64,000 bases of DNA from Paenimyroides baculatum (GTDB lineage: Bacteria; Bacteroidota; Bacteroidia; Flavobacteriales; Flavobacteriaceae): the NCBI RefSeq assembly GCF_008629655.1, contig NZ_VWSG01000007.1, positions 124,001-188,000 of the forward strand, in the 5' to 3' direction. The translations under genes and the position numbers were made by a program. Below, in pieces: positions 8,644 to 18,122 of the stretch (positions within the stretch are counted from its first letter, which is position 1; every line of letters begins with the position of its first letter). The notes under the pieces are model-generated. The model worked only from the letters and a program-made list of their open reading frames with translations, made no database searches and was not told the origin of the DNA.

Positions 8644-10776
8644 CTAATCGTTCAAAATCATGGTTAATTGCAATCGCTTTTTCTGCTGATCTACTTCCAA
8701 CACTTTTACTTGAACATGTTCGTGCAGTTTAACCACTTCGTTAACATCTGCCACAAAACCCGCCTTTAACTGCGATATATGCACCAAGCCGCTTTCTTTA
8801 ATTCCGATATCGACAAAACATCCGAAATTTGTAATGTTGTTAATGATGCCGTTGTAAACTTTACCAACCTCAACATCGTTAATTGATTTTAACGACGCAT
8901 CAAACTCCAATACTTTTGCTTTTTTACGCGGATCTAATCCTGGTTTTTCCAATTCTTTCAATAAATCAGTTATATAATGAATTCCATATTGTTCTGAAAT
9001 GTATTTAGAAGGATCTATTTTTTCGATTGCAGATTTATTTCCGATCAATTCATTAGTACTGATTTTTAAATCTTTTACCATTTTTTCTACCAAAATATAA
9101 GCTTCCGGATGCACCGCAGAATTATCTAACACAAAATCGCCATTTACAATTCTAACAAAAGCTGCCGCCTGCTGATACGCTTTTTCGCCCAAACGCGGAA
9201 CACTTTTTAGTTCTTTTCTATTGGTAAAAGCTCCGTTTTCTGCTCTGTACGCCACAATTTTTTCAGCCAGTTTTTCACCGATTCCCGAAACATAACTTAA
9301 CAGCGATTTACTTGCAGTATTTAGGTTGATACCGATTTTATTTACACTGCGAATTACCACCTGATCTAATTCTTCTTTTAATAGCGTTTGATCCACATCG
9401 TGCTGGTACTGACCAACTCCAATTGATTTTGGATCGATTTTTACCAACTCTGCCAACGGATCTTGTAATCTTCGGCCAATTGAAACGGCGCCACGAACGG
9501 TAACATCATAATTAGCAAATTCGTCACGCGCAATTTTCGATGCCGAATAAACCGATGCACCTGCTTCGCTTACCACAAAAACCTGCAAAGGTTTATCAAA
9601 CGCAACTTTTTTTATGAAAAATTCGGTTTCACGACTTGCCGTTCCGTTACCAATGGCAATGGCATCAATTTTATACGAATTCGCCATAGAACGCACTTTT
9701 TTGGTAGCCATGGCAATATCTTTTTGAGGTGCATGCGGAAAAATAGTTTCGTTGTATAACAGATTTCCGTTTTCATCGATACACACAACTTTACAACCGG
9801 TTTTAAATCCGGGATCTATTCCCATAACGCGTTTTTCGCCCAATGGTGCCGACAATAACAACTGCGATAAATTCTCTGAAAAAACTCCGATCGATTGTAA
9901 ATCGGCTTTTAGTTTGTATTCCTGCAAAACTTCGTTAGACAATGCCGGTTCTAACAAACGCTTATACGAATCGGCAACTGCTTTTGAAATTTCGGCAGCT
10001 GTTTCGTGATTTTTATTTTTAATTACGGTATCTTCTATAAATGTAATGGCTTCGGTTTTATCAATGCTTACGTCTAACTTTACAAAACCTTCGTTGTTGG
10101 CGCGCAACATTGCCAACAATCGGTGTGCAGGTGCTTTAAACAAAGGTTCGTTCCAATCGAAATACTGTTCAAATTTCTTTGCAGCATCTTCGTCTTTCTT
10201 CGTTTTTACAACTTTAGTCGAAATTTCTGCATTGCGCTGAAACTTGCGTCGAAGTGCTTTTCGAACATAAATATTTTCATTGATCCATTCGGCAATAATA
10301 TCGCGAGCACCTTGCAAAGCATCTTCACCAGAAAAAACTTTGCTGTTTAAATATCTTTCTGCAGTGTATTCCAAATCATCCACATTTTGCGACATAATCA
10401 TTTTTGCCAAGGGTTCTAATCCCGCTTCACGAGCGGTATCGGCTTTGGTTTTTCTTTTCTTTTTAAAAGGAAGATACAAATCTTCAATTTCGACCAAATC
10501 AAAAGAATTCTGAATTTTATCTTTCAGAAAATCGGTCAGCAATCCTTGTTCTTCTATCGATGCCAAAACAGATTCTTTTCTTTTAACCAATGTTTCAAAC
10601 TGATTGGAAAGTTTGGCAATTTGTTCGATTTGCACTTCATCTAAATTTCCCGTAGCATCTTTTCTATACCGCGCAATAAACGGAATGGTACAATCTTGTG
10701 CTAATAATTCTAATGTACTTTGTATGGATTTATCGGAAATGGTAACTTTTTCCTTTATATATTGAATAGTGTTCAT
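8644..10776 (-). CDS. tex: Tex family RNA-binding transcription accessory protein
   Basis: A 710-residue protein with the full Tex order: N-terminal helical domain with IPFIARYRKDATGNLDE, a central YqgF-like domain (MGIDPGFKTGCKV), tandem helix-hairpin-helix motifs (NTASKSLLSYVSGIG) and a C-terminal S1 domain (VGKVYNGIINNITNFGCFVDIG). Tex binds RNA and affects transcription elongation and RNA turnover. I chose the Met beginning MNTIQYIKEK at 10776, because the extra seven codons upstream (to 10797) are not part of the conserved family start. It is transcribed alone and divergently from the DUF1294 gene. Confidence 0.9.
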   Translation of the reverse strand: MNTIQYIKEKVTISDKSIQSTLELLAQDCTIPFIARYRKDATGNLDEVQIEQIAKLSNQFETLVKRKESVLASIEEQGLLTDFLKDKIQNSFDLVEIEDLYLPFKKKRKTKADTAREAGLEPLAKMIMSQNVDDLEYTAERYLNSKVFSGEDALQGARDIIAEWINENIYVRKALRRKFQRNAEISTKVVKTKKDEDAAKKFEQYFDWNEPLFKAPAHRLLAMLRANNEGFVKLDVSIDKTEAITFIEDTVIKNKNHETAAEISKAVADSYKRLLEPALSNEVLQEYKLKADLQSIGVFSENLSQLLLSAPLGEKRVMGIDPGFKTGCKVVCIDENGNLLYNETIFPHAPQKDIAMATKKVRSMANSYKIDAIAIGNGTASRETEFFIKKVAFDKPLQVFVVSEAGASVYSASKIARDEFANYDVTVRGAVSIGRRLQDPLAELVKIDPKSIGVGQYQHDVDQTLLKEELDQVVIRSVNKIGINLNTASKSLLSYVSGIGEKLAEKIVAYRAENGAFTNRKELKSVPRLGEKAYQQAAAFVRIVNGDFVLDNSAVHPEAYILVEKMVKDLKISTNELIGNKSAIEKIDPSKYISEQYGIHYITDLLKELEKPGLDPRKKAKVLEFDASLKSINDVEVGKVYNGIINNITNFGCFVDIGIKESGLVHISQLKAGFVADVNEVVKLHEHVQVKVLEVDQQKKRLQLTMILND

Positions 10777-10803
10777 TGCATGAATTTTGAACTGCAAAAA
10801 TAC

Positions 10804-10811
10804 TACCTTTG
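10804..10811 (+). promoter_or_regulatory. -7 element of the DUF1294 gene
   Basis: TACCTTTG fits TAnnTTTG and ends 16 nt before the chosen ATG. A TTTG at 10786-10789 is a possible -33, but its 14-nt spacing is shorter than usual. Confidence 0.55.
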
Positions 10812-10827
10812 CACCAATTACTACCGT

Positions 10828-11103
10828 ATGAAATTTGTATTTGTATACTTAATTATTATTAATTACATTGCCTTTAGCCTGTACCATTTAGATAAACAAC
10901 GGGCAATTAAGGGCAAACAGCGTATTTCTGAAAAAAATCTGTTAACTATTGCTGCTTTTGGCGGAACTTTAGGTGCTTATATTGGTATGCAGAAGTATCG
11001 AAATAAAACCAACAAACTGTCTTTTAAACTGTGGTTTTACGGTATCTTAATTTTACAGATTATATTCTTTTTTGCTTTTTATAAGAAGAGGTTTTTTATA
11101 TAA
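10828..11103 (+). CDS. DUF1294 domain-containing small membrane protein
   Basis: A 91-residue protein with an N-terminal membrane segment (residues 3-18), a conserved middle (DKQRAIKGKQRISEKNLL, then GGTLGAYIGMQKYRNKTNKLSF) and a C-terminal membrane segment. This is the DUF1294 family; its function is unknown. I placed the start at the ATG beginning MKFVFV because a TAnnTTTG promoter lies just upstream and the longer reading frame back to 10720 would overlap tex and lack family similarity. It stands alone, divergent from tex. Confidence 0.75.
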   Translation: MKFVFVYLIIINYIAFSLYHLDKQRAIKGKQRISEKNLLTIAAFGGTLGAYIGMQKYRNKTNKLSFKLWFYGILILQIIFFFAFYKKRFFI

Positions 11104-11120
11104 AACAGATATTTATAATG

Positions 11121-11194
11121 TTGTCAAGCTGAACTTGATTCAGCTTCTCATCTATATACTAAAAATGAGATTCCGGAACAAGTCCGGAATGATA
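11121..11194. repeat. Two-hairpin intergenic repeat (class B, REP-like)
   Basis: Two stem-loops: AGCTGAA/TTCAGCT (11127-11145) and ATTCCGGA/TCCGGAAT (11170-11190, loop ACAAG), with TCTCAT/ATGAGA pairing between them. A related GATTCC..GGAATGACA element occurs at 52813-52864. The pattern resembles dispersed palindromic intergenic repeats of Flavobacteriaceae. Confidence 0.55.
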
Positions 11195-11230
11195 AAAATT
11201 GAATTTAATAAAGTATTGAGTCCTCATTAC

Positions 11231-11662
11231 TTAACTACAAGCAATTTTATTTACACGGGTTTCGTGACGTCCGCCTTCAAATTCGGTAGTTAAAAAAGCA
11301 TCAACCATTTCTAAAACTTGCGGAATAGCCGTAAAGCGAGCTGGGATAGAAATAACGTTTGCGTTGTTATGTTGGCGTGCCAAAACGGCAATTTCTTTCG
11401 TCCAACACAAAGCACAACGAACACCCTGATGTTTGTTTGCACTCATGGCAATTCCGTTACCCGAACCGCAGATTACAATTCCAAAATCAACATTATGGTC
11501 TTCTACATCTTGTGCTACTTTGTGTCCGAAATCTGGATAATCAACAGAATCAAAAGTATCTGTTCCGTAATTAACTACTTCAATTCCTTTGTCCTGAAGC
11601 ATTTGCACAATGGCTTTTTTATATTCCGGACCTGCGTGATCGTTTCCTATTGCTATTTTCAT
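11231..11662 (-). CDS. rpiB: Ribose-5-phosphate isomerase B
   Basis: A 143-residue RpiB/LacA-LacB family protein that interconverts ribose 5-phosphate and ribulose 5-phosphate in the pentose phosphate pathway. Recognisable are the N-terminal substrate loop GNDHAGPEYK (residues 6-15), the active-site ICGSGNGIAMSANK segment near residues 66-79 and the CALCW stretch. Length and start agree with the family. A TAnnTTTG -7 element lies 23 nt upstream. It is a single-gene unit, convergent with the DUF1294 gene. Confidence 0.93.
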   Translation of the reverse strand: MKIAIGNDHAGPEYKKAIVQMLQDKGIEVVNYGTDTFDSVDYPDFGHKVAQDVEDHNVDFGIVICGSGNGIAMSANKHQGVRCALCWTKEIAVLARQHNNANVISIPARFTAIPQVLEMVDAFLTTEFEGGRHETRVNKIACS

Positions 11663-11685
11663 GTTGTTTTGCTGTATTGTTTGTA

Positions 11686-11693
11686 CAAAGGTA
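11686..11693 (-). promoter_or_regulatory. rpiB: -7 element of rpiB
   Basis: Minus-strand TACCTTTG (TAnnTTTG) 23 nt before the rpiB start codon. No convincing -33 element. Confidence 0.6.
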
Positions 11694-11764
11694 ATTATTT
11701 TGAATTATTGAAAGATTTAAAAATTTATGGATTTAATATTATATTTGACAAAACACCATTTGAA

Positions 11765-12283
11765 ATGCTTAACGTAATTTATGGCAAAAACTCTAAAGAG
11801 GTACTAACTTTTTTTAGTGCTTTATGTCTTTTAATTATCATTTTAATAACTTACGGGTTATATAATAAAAACTCATTATGTTTAGTCATAGGAATATCAA
11901 TTTTTGTTAATTTACCATTTTTACTAATTGAAAAAGGTATTGAAATTGATAAACTTCAAAATAAATATCGCTTTTATAACTCAATATTTGGTTTAAAGTT
12001 CAACACCAAAAAATGGTATCTGTTACCAAACACTCAATACATTTCTCTTTATAAAGCCAAGAAAACACGTGAAGCACCAATGGGTGTCAATTACAACTAT
12101 TCGTACTTTTACATTTATGAAATAAATTTATTTGATGAAAACAACCAACACTACATGTTGTTTCAAATAGATTTCAACTATTTAAGTCATGCGTTATTCT
12201 GTTCAAAACAAATTGCCGCTTATTTAAATATTCCGGTAGTTGACGCTACAACCCACGAACATAAATGGATAAATAACGTTTAA
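11765..12283 (+). CDS. Hypothetical membrane-anchored protein
   Basis: About 172 residues from the first in-frame ATG, with two hydrophobic segments near residues 15-55 followed by a soluble C-terminal domain of about 110 residues rich in Tyr, Asn and Phe (IDFNYLSHALFCSKQIAAYL near the end). I do not recognise a family. The open frame extends far upstream through the antisense of rpiB, which cannot all be coding. A TTG at 11708 is an alternative start adding 19 residues. It is divergent from rpiB and followed about 100 nt later by rnr. The true start and function are uncertain. Confidence 0.5.
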   Translation: MLNVIYGKNSKEVLTFFSALCLLIIILITYGLYNKNSLCLVIGISIFVNLPFLLIEKGIEIDKLQNKYRFYNSIFGLKFNTKKWYLLPNTQYISLYKAKKTREAPMGVNYNYSYFYIYEINLFDENNQHYMLFQIDFNYLSHALFCSKQIAAYLNIPVVDATTHEHKWINNV

Positions 12284-12379
12284 CCCAAAATTATTATTTA
12301 AGACAAAATTTACATTTACACTTTAATATTTTCTTATCTTTAATACGTATTTGGGCTTTATGCTTAAACAAATTTATAT

Positions 12380-14563
12380 ATGACAAAGAAAATAAGAAAA
12401 TTCAATAAAAAACCGGGCAAAGATTATTCCGGACAAATTTTAAAATTACTTTCGCAAAACAGCTCTAAAGATTTTAACTATAAGCAAATAGCCGCTGTTT
12501 TAGAAGTTACCGATACTAAAGGAAGAAACGAAATCATCAAAGAATTAAAATATCTGGTTTCAACCCAAAAAATTGAAGAAGTAGATCGTGGAAAGTTCCG
12601 TATTTTGGAACAATCGAGCTATTTTGAAGGAACAATTGACATGACTGCCCGTAAAGCAGCCTATTTTATTAGTCCTGAATTCGACGAAGATCCGTTTATT
12701 CCAACCAACAATTTAAACAAGGCATTACACGGGGACAAGGTTAAAGCCTACGTTTACAACAAGCGTAAAGGCAAAAAGCCCGAAGCCGAAGTTATAGAGA
12801 TTATAGAACGTAAACGCGATGAGTTTGTCGGCGTAATTCAGATCAACGGCACGTTTGCTTTCGTTGTTACAGCAAACCCTAAAATGTATGTGGATTTGTT
12901 TATTCCGAAGGAAAAATTTGGCGATGCCGAAAACGGCGATGTTGTTTTGGTTAAAATGACCGATTGGCCCGAAAAGGCAAACAATCCGTACGGACAAGTT
13001 ATCAAAGTTTTAGGAAAACCCGGCGAACACAATACCGAAATGCACGCTATTTTGGCCGAATACGGTTTACCGACCGATTTCCCTGTGGAAGTTGAAGCGT
13101 TTGCGCAAAAATTAGATACATCGATTACCGAAGAAGAAATTGCAAACCGCCGTGACATGCGTGATGTATTAACGTTTACGATTGATCCGCGCGATGCAAA
13201 AGATTTTGATGATGCGTTGTCATTTCAGGTTTTAGAAAACGGAAACTATGAAATTGGTATTCACATTGCAGATGTTTCTCATTACTTACAAGAAGGAACC
13301 GTTTTAGACGAAGAAGCCTACAACCGTGCAACATCTATTTATCTGGTTGATCGTGTGGTGCCGATGCTTCCTGAAGTATTATCGAACTTTGCGTGTTCGT
13401 TACGACCAAACGAAGAAAAATATACTTTTTCTGCAGTTTTCGAACTGAACAAAAAAGCCGAAATCATGAATTCGTGGTTTGGAAGAACAGTGATTTATTC
13501 CGACAAGCGTTTTGCTTACGAAGAAGCACAGGTTATTATTGAAACCAAAGGAAATAAAATTCCTGCCGAAATATCGTTAACCAACGAAGAGCAAACCGTA
13601 GAAGAACCAATTGTTAATGCAATTTTAACGATGGACGATCTGGCTAAAAAAATGCGTGCAAAACGTATGGCAAATGGTGCAATTTCGTTTGATAAAGTAG
13701 AAGTAAAATTCCATTTAGATGAAAATGACGAACCAACGGGCGTTTATTTCAAGGTTTCAAAAGATGCCAATCATTTAATTGAAGAGTTTATGTTGTTGGC
13801 AAACCGTAAGGTTTCAGAATTTATTGGTAAACAGAAAAAAACCTTTATTTACCGTATACACGATGAGCCAGATCAAGATAAATTATTCAATCTGCAAACG
13901 GTTATTTCAAAATTTGGTTACGGTTTAAACTTTAAATCAAAAGGTGATATTTCTAAATCGCTTAATAAATTGTTAAGCGATGTTCAGGGTAAAAAAGAAC
14001 AGAATTTGGTTGATACGTTAGCGATTCGAAGTATGAGCAAAGCAGCATATTCTACCCAAAACATTGGTCATTACGGTTTGGCGTTTGATTATTATTCGCA
14101 CTTTACTTCACCAATTCGTCGTTACCCTGATGTAATGGTTCACAGGTTATTGCAAAGTTATTTAGACGGAGCAAAATCGGCAGACGAAGAAGTGTACGAA
14201 GCTAAATGTGTGCATACCTCGCAAATGGAAAATTTAGCGGCAAATGCAGAACGCGACAGCATAAAATACATGCAGGTTAAGTTTATGCAGGATCATAAAG
14301 ATGAAGAGTTTGTTGGTGTAATTTCAGGTGTTACCGAATGGGGAATTTACGTGGAAATTGTTGAAAACAAATGTGAAGGAATGGTGCGTATCCGCGAAAT
14401 TAAAGACGATTATTATACGTTCGACGAAAAACAATATGCTTTAGTGGGCGAGGTTACCAAAAACTTGTTGCAGTTGGGTGATGAAATTATCGTGAAGGTT
14501 AAAAATGCCGATTTGGTTAAAAAACAGTTAGATTTTACGTTTATTAAAAAAGTAAATGATTAA
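12380..14563 (+). CDS. rnr: Ribonuclease R
   Basis: A 727-residue RNB-family 3'-5' exoribonuclease. The order is an N-terminal winged-helix-like region, cold-shock domains (about residues 80-230), the RNB catalytic domain with TIDPRDAKDFDDALSF (metal-binding Asp residues, about 265-280) and HYGLAFDYYSHFTSPIRRYPD, and a C-terminal S1 domain (EFVGVISGVTEWGIYVEI). It degrades structured RNA in the cytoplasm. The stop overlaps the next start as TAATG, so the downstream DUF2807 gene is likely co-translated. Start and length agree with the family. Confidence 0.95.
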   Translation: MTKKIRKFNKKPGKDYSGQILKLLSQNSSKDFNYKQIAAVLEVTDTKGRNEIIKELKYLVSTQKIEEVDRGKFRILEQSSYFEGTIDMTARKAAYFISPEFDEDPFIPTNNLNKALHGDKVKAYVYNKRKGKKPEAEVIEIIERKRDEFVGVIQINGTFAFVVTANPKMYVDLFIPKEKFGDAENGDVVLVKMTDWPEKANNPYGQVIKVLGKPGEHNTEMHAILAEYGLPTDFPVEVEAFAQKLDTSITEEEIANRRDMRDVLTFTIDPRDAKDFDDALSFQVLENGNYEIGIHIADVSHYLQEGTVLDEEAYNRATSIYLVDRVVPMLPEVLSNFACSLRPNEEKYTFSAVFELNKKAEIMNSWFGRTVIYSDKRFAYEEAQVIIETKGNKIPAEISLTNEEQTVEEPIVNAILTMDDLAKKMRAKRMANGAISFDKVEVKFHLDENDEPTGVYFKVSKDANHLIEEFMLLANRKVSEFIGKQKKTFIYRIHDEPDQDKLFNLQTVISKFGYGLNFKSKGDISKSLNKLLSDVQGKKEQNLVDTLAIRSMSKAAYSTQNIGHYGLAFDYYSHFTSPIRRYPDVMVHRLLQSYLDGAKSADEEVYEAKCVHTSQMENLAANAERDSIKYMQVKFMQDHKDEEFVGVISGVTEWGIYVEIVENKCEGMVRIREIKDDYYTFDEKQYALVGEVTKNLLQLGDEIIVKVKNADLVKKQLDFTFIKKVND

Positions 14564-15246
14564 TGAAAAAGTATTTTTTTACAGCAACCTTACTTATAGG
14601 ATTACAAACAATGGCAAATGCCCAGGTTGATAAAAACGTGGGCGATTTTACATCGTTAAAAGCTAGCAATCGCATTAAAATTGAACTGATTCCATCAGCA
14701 GAAAACAAGATCGTTGTAAAGGAAAGTCAGGCTGATGCCGTTAATATCATCAATAAAAACGGTCGGTTGGTTTTAAAAAACACCTTGAAAGAACTGGTTT
14801 CAGAAAGTGAATATTCGGTTACCATTCAGGTTCATTTCAACAATTTAAAAGAAATCGATGCACAAGGTGGTTCGTATATTTTTAGCGATGCCGTTATAGA
14901 TCAAACCAAAATAGAATTAAACGCCAATTTAGGTTCTACCATAAAACTGAACCTGAAAACAGAAACGTTGACAGCCAATGCCAACACCGGTGCAAAGCTG
15001 CATTTAAACGGATCGGCATCAAAATCGGTTAAGCTTTCGGCATCGTCAGGCGGACAAATTACTGCCAACGAATTAACTACTTTACGTAATGTTATTAAGG
15101 TAAATTCGGGCAGTGTGGTAAAAGCAACAGCGACCGATTATTTGGAAGCACAGGTATTGGCTGGAGGAAGTATTAAAATTCACGGAAAACCCAAAGATGT
15201 TAAAGAAAAAATAACCTTGGGCGGCACAATAGAATATATTAAATAA
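14563..15246 (+). CDS. DUF2807 (head GIN domain) secreted protein
   Basis: A 227-residue protein with a signal peptide (LIGLQTMANAQ, cleavage near residue 21) and the repetitive short beta-strand pattern of the DUF2807/head-GIN beta-helix family, including FNNLKEIDAQGGSYIF and a Gly/Ser/Ala-rich second half. Such proteins are periplasmic or surface adhesin-like and have no defined activity. Its start codon overlaps the rnr stop (TAATG). A strong terminator follows at 15278. Confidence 0.8.
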   Translation: MKKYFFTATLLIGLQTMANAQVDKNVGDFTSLKASNRIKIELIPSAENKIVVKESQADAVNIINKNGRLVLKNTLKELVSESEYSVTIQVHFNNLKEIDAQGGSYIFSDAVIDQTKIELNANLGSTIKLNLKTETLTANANTGAKLHLNGSASKSVKLSASSGGQITANELTTLRNVIKVNSGSVVKATATDYLEAQVLAGGSIKIHGKPKDVKEKITLGGTIEYIK

Positions 15247-15277
15247 TTTTATCGTAAATTTGTGGTAACATTAAATT

Positions 15278-15308
15278 AAAATGCCAACTAAAATTGGCAT
15301 TTTTTTTA
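15278..15308 (+). terminator. Terminator after the rnr-DUF2807 operon
   Basis: Stem ATGCCAA / TTGGCAT (15281-15287 and 15294-15300), extended by A and T runs, then a T7 run. The TTG at 15294 is part of this stem, so it is not a start codon for the next gene. Confidence 0.85.
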
Positions 15309-15314
15309 TACTGT

Positions 15315-15986
15315 ATGGATTTATTTTTAACAGGAATATTGCTTGGTTTTTTTCTCAGTTTCATGATTGGGCCTGTCTTTTTTATATTGATAGAAACCAG
15401 CATTACCAAAGGATTTAAAGCCGCATTAACTTTTGATGCTGGTGTTATTATTGCCGATATCTGTTTTATTTTAATAGCTTATTTCAGTAGTTTTCAGCTG
15501 ATAAACAGAATTAAAGACGATCCCGCGCTTTTTCTTTTTGGCGGAATGATCATGATTACTTACGGAGCTATTTCGTTTGTAAGACTTCAAAAATTAAAGA
15601 AAGCCGAAATTCATATCGAAGCTACTTCTTACAAAAACAACTACTTTTCGTTATTTGCCAAAGGATTTTTACTGAACTTTATTAATGTGGGCGTATTAGG
15701 ATTCTGGCTTACAATCATTATTACCATTGGTCCGCAGTTAGAAATGAATCACGGAAAAATGATTAATTTTTTCGCTTTTGTTATTGGAGCTTATTTATTG
15801 ACCGATATTTTTAAAATGCTCTTAGCCAAACAATTACAAAGCAAACTTACGCCAAAAAATATCTTAAAGGTAAAAAAAATAAGTTGTGTGCTTTTAGTGG
15901 TTTTCGGATTAGTAATCATGTCGAAATCATTCATTAAAAGCGAAATTAAAATTCCTAAAACCATAAAGGAACATCAGTTTCAATAA
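15315..15986 (+). CDS. LysE/RhtB family amino acid exporter
   Basis: A 223-residue membrane protein with five to six hydrophobic segments, starting MDLFLTGILLGF and carrying the family-typical GPVFF motif near residue 21 and KGF..NFINVGVLGFW in the middle. LysE-family proteins export amino acids across the inner membrane; the substrate here is unknown. I moved the start to the ATG at 15315 because the upstream TTG at 15294 falls inside the preceding terminator hairpin. It is transcribed as a single gene. Confidence 0.82.
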   Translation: MDLFLTGILLGFFLSFMIGPVFFILIETSITKGFKAALTFDAGVIIADICFILIAYFSSFQLINRIKDDPALFLFGGMIMITYGAISFVRLQKLKKAEIHIEATSYKNNYFSLFAKGFLLNFINVGVLGFWLTIIITIGPQLEMNHGKMINFFAFVIGAYLLTDIFKMLLAKQLQSKLTPKNILKVKKISCVLLVVFGLVIMSKSFIKSEIKIPKTIKEHQFQ

Positions 15987-16086
15987 ATAATTCTTTTCTG
16001 AATAAATCTTCCGGAGAAAAAAAAATCACAATCGTTTACAACCTTTTTGTTTACATTTACGTCTATACTTTAAACAAACATTTTAT

Positions 16087-16485
16087 ATGAAAAAACATTT
16101 TCTAACAATCTGCATTTTTAGCGCATTGGCTTTCGGTTCTATTTCTTGTTCTAGCGATGACAATCACGTTCACCAAGAAAACAAATTGGAAAAATTTAAA
16201 GGAACATGGGTTGGAACATTCTCTGGCGGAGACACCGGAAATTGGACAGCAACAATTGATGCGGCAGGAAAAGCAACAGGAACAGTATCTTCAAACAGCG
16301 TAGCATCAGTAAACTTTGTGTTAACTGGCAATGTTACAGAAAACGGAACTATAAATGTTTCATATTCTTACAGTGGTGAAGAAGTAGGAACAATGACAGG
16401 AACTTTAACCGATAAAACGGGATCAGGAACTTGGAACAGTCCGGTTCAAGATTTAGATGGAACTTGGACAGGTACCAAAAACTAA
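16087..16485 (+). CDS. Small secreted lipoprotein
   Basis: A 132-residue protein with a lipoprotein signal (ISC lipobox, Cys at residue 21, followed by Ser-Ser-Asp-Asp, typical of Bacteroidota surface lipoproteins). The mature part is Gly, Thr and Ser rich, with beta-hairpin-like repeats (WVGTFSGGDTGNWTATID, then GTVSS, GTMTGTLTDKTGSGTW), resembling small lipocalin-like or beta-barrel domains. No specific family or function is recognised. It is a single gene ended by a bidirectional terminator. Confidence 0.7.
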   Translation: MKKHFLTICIFSALAFGSISCSSDDNHVHQENKLEKFKGTWVGTFSGGDTGNWTATIDAAGKATGTVSSNSVASVNFVLTGNVTENGTINVSYSYSGEEVGTMTGTLTDKTGSGTWNSPVQDLDGTWTGTKN

Positions 16486-16513
16486 AAAAATCAGCTTTAA
16501 AAGCTGATTTTTT
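16485..16513. terminator. Bidirectional terminator between convergent genes
   Basis: Stem TCAGCTT / AAGCTGA (16491-16497 and 16501-16507) flanked by an A run on the left and a T run on the right. It serves the lipoprotein gene on the plus strand and the permease on the minus strand. Confidence 0.85.
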
Positions 16514-16517
16514 AGTT

Positions 16518-17981
16518 TTATGGGTTATTCAATTTACTATTTCTTTTACTGTACGCAAAATAAACGATTATTCCCAGAACAAGCCAGAAACCAGATAGCA
16601 TCAACGCTAGTTTGTCTAATGTAATTATTAAACCTATATTAATAATAACGCCTAATATGACAATTATTTTATAGGCAGGTACTTTAAATGGTCGTTCAAT
16701 ATTTGGTTGTCTTTTTCGCATGATCCAAACGGCAATACAAACCATTGTGAAGGCAAACAAAGTTCCAAAACTGGTCATGTGCGCCAAGGTTGATATAGGT
16801 GTTAAAGCAGAAACCGTTGCTACTATCAATCCTAATAAAATGATTCCTTTATACGGGGTTTTTGTTGTTGGATGCAATTCGCCGAAAAATTTAGGAATCA
16901 GTCCGTCTTTAGACATTCCTATGAAAATACGAGATTGTCCCATCATCATTACCATAACAACTGAAATCAATCCAACAGTAGCAGCAATGGTAACAATATT
17001 ACTTGCCCAATGTTTCCCGGCAATTTCAAACGCGTAAGCCACCGGTGCTTTTATTGCTTCAGGGTATTTCCCTAACGGATCAAAATCAGAATAATGCATC
17101 ATTCCGGTCAATACTAACGAAACCATAATGTATAAGGCAGTACAGATCAATAAAGAGGTAATAATGGCAAACGGAACATCTTTTTTAGGATTAATTGCCT
17201 CGCCTGCCTGTGTAGAAACAGCATCGAAACCTATATAAGCAAAGAAAATTGCTGCCGCACCCGAGATAATTCCTTGAAAACCGTATGCCGGAGCCATTTC
17301 GCCGCTTGTTTGCTTGATCATTGTTTGTTCCGGAATAAAAGGCATCCAGTTTTCTGGCACTACATAAAATGCGCCTACAATAACCACAAATACAACAGCG
17401 GTAGTTTTTAAAATAACGATAAAATTATTTGTTTTAGCAGCTTCTTTAGTTCCTTTTACCAATAAAGCGGTTACTAAAAGTACAATGATGAATGCAGGAA
17501 GGTTCATTGCAAAGCCTTCGCCTGTGTAACTTACGGGATCTGTAGTAAGATAATCGGGCAGGTAAATGCCAAACATCTTTAAAAATTTGGTAAAATAACC
17601 GGACCAACTCACGGAGACCGCCATACTTGCCATGGCATATTCTAATATCAGACACCAGCCTAATCCCCATGCAAAAATTTCACCTACGGTTCCATACGCA
17701 TACGCATAAGCAGATCCTTCTACAGGAAGTATCGAAGCAAATTCGGCATAGCACAACGCCGCAAAAATACAGGCAATACCAGCAATTACGAATGATAATG
17801 CCAAAGCCGGACCCGCGTTATAATACGCTCCCGTACCAGTAAGCACGAAGATTCCGCCACCAATAATGGCACCAACACCAATAGCTGTTAAGCTCCATTT
17901 ACCTAATATTTTCTTTAAATCACTTTTTTTAATATCTGCCTCGTAGGCACTTAAAGGCTTTTTTATCCAAATATTCGACAT
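16518..17981 (-). CDS. APC family amino acid permease
   Basis: A 487-residue transporter with about twelve membrane segments. The N-terminal GVGAIIGGGIFVLTG motif (around residues 36-50) is the unwound substrate-binding helix of the APC superfamily, and FFAYIGFDAVSTQAGEAINP is the conserved cationic-amino-acid-transporter-type segment. It imports an amino acid at the inner membrane; the exact substrate is unknown. It is a single gene with a TAnnTTTG promoter 26 nt upstream and a shared bidirectional terminator downstream. Confidence 0.88.
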   Translation of the reverse strand: MSNIWIKKPLSAYEADIKKSDLKKILGKWSLTAIGVGAIIGGGIFVLTGTGAYYNAGPALALSFVIAGIACIFAALCYAEFASILPVEGSAYAYAYGTVGEIFAWGLGWCLILEYAMASMAVSVSWSGYFTKFLKMFGIYLPDYLTTDPVSYTGEGFAMNLPAFIIVLLVTALLVKGTKEAAKTNNFIVILKTTAVVFVVIVGAFYVVPENWMPFIPEQTMIKQTSGEMAPAYGFQGIISGAAAIFFAYIGFDAVSTQAGEAINPKKDVPFAIITSLLICTALYIMVSLVLTGMMHYSDFDPLGKYPEAIKAPVAYAFEIAGKHWASNIVTIAATVGLISVVMVMMMGQSRIFIGMSKDGLIPKFFGELHPTTKTPYKGIILLGLIVATVSALTPISTLAHMTSFGTLFAFTMVCIAVWIMRKRQPNIERPFKVPAYKIIVILGVIINIGLIITLDKLALMLSGFWLVLGIIVYFAYSKRNSKLNNP

Positions 17982-18007
17982 ACGTTCGATTTGTTTTCTA
18001 TCAATAC

Positions 18008-18015
18008 CAAATATA
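18008..18015 (-). promoter_or_regulatory. -7 element of the APC permease gene
   Basis: Minus-strand TATATTTG (TAnnTTTG) 26 nt before the permease start codon. Confidence 0.6.
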
Positions 18016-18122
18016 TATTTTTTTTATCAAAAAAATACGTCTTCTTTCTTTATAATCTTTGGCAACTGACGAAAAGTGAAAAATCGACACCAAATATTAC
18101 GTTTTTATCAAAATTGAATTCA

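Noticed and set aside
11318..11700. Long plus-strand open frame through the antisense of rpiB, fused to the hypothetical protein at 11.8 kb
   Set aside because: The upstream part is the reverse strand of a well-supported rpiB gene and has no codon or family support; I kept only the part after 11765.
12060..12080. Another CACGTG (in the 11.8-kb gene) as a fourth parS
   Set aside because: The flanks do not match TGTTNCACGTGAAACA; likewise for the CACGTG near 6522 in the GH3 gene.
15294..15314. TTG start for the LysE-family exporter
   Set aside because: This TTG lies in the stem of the preceding transcription terminator; the ATG at 15315 fits the family.
16020..16086. Promoter of the small lipoprotein gene at 16.09 kb
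   Set aside because: TATACTTTA and a TTTG lie upstream, but neither the sequence nor the spacing matches TTTG/TAnnTTTG well enough to call.
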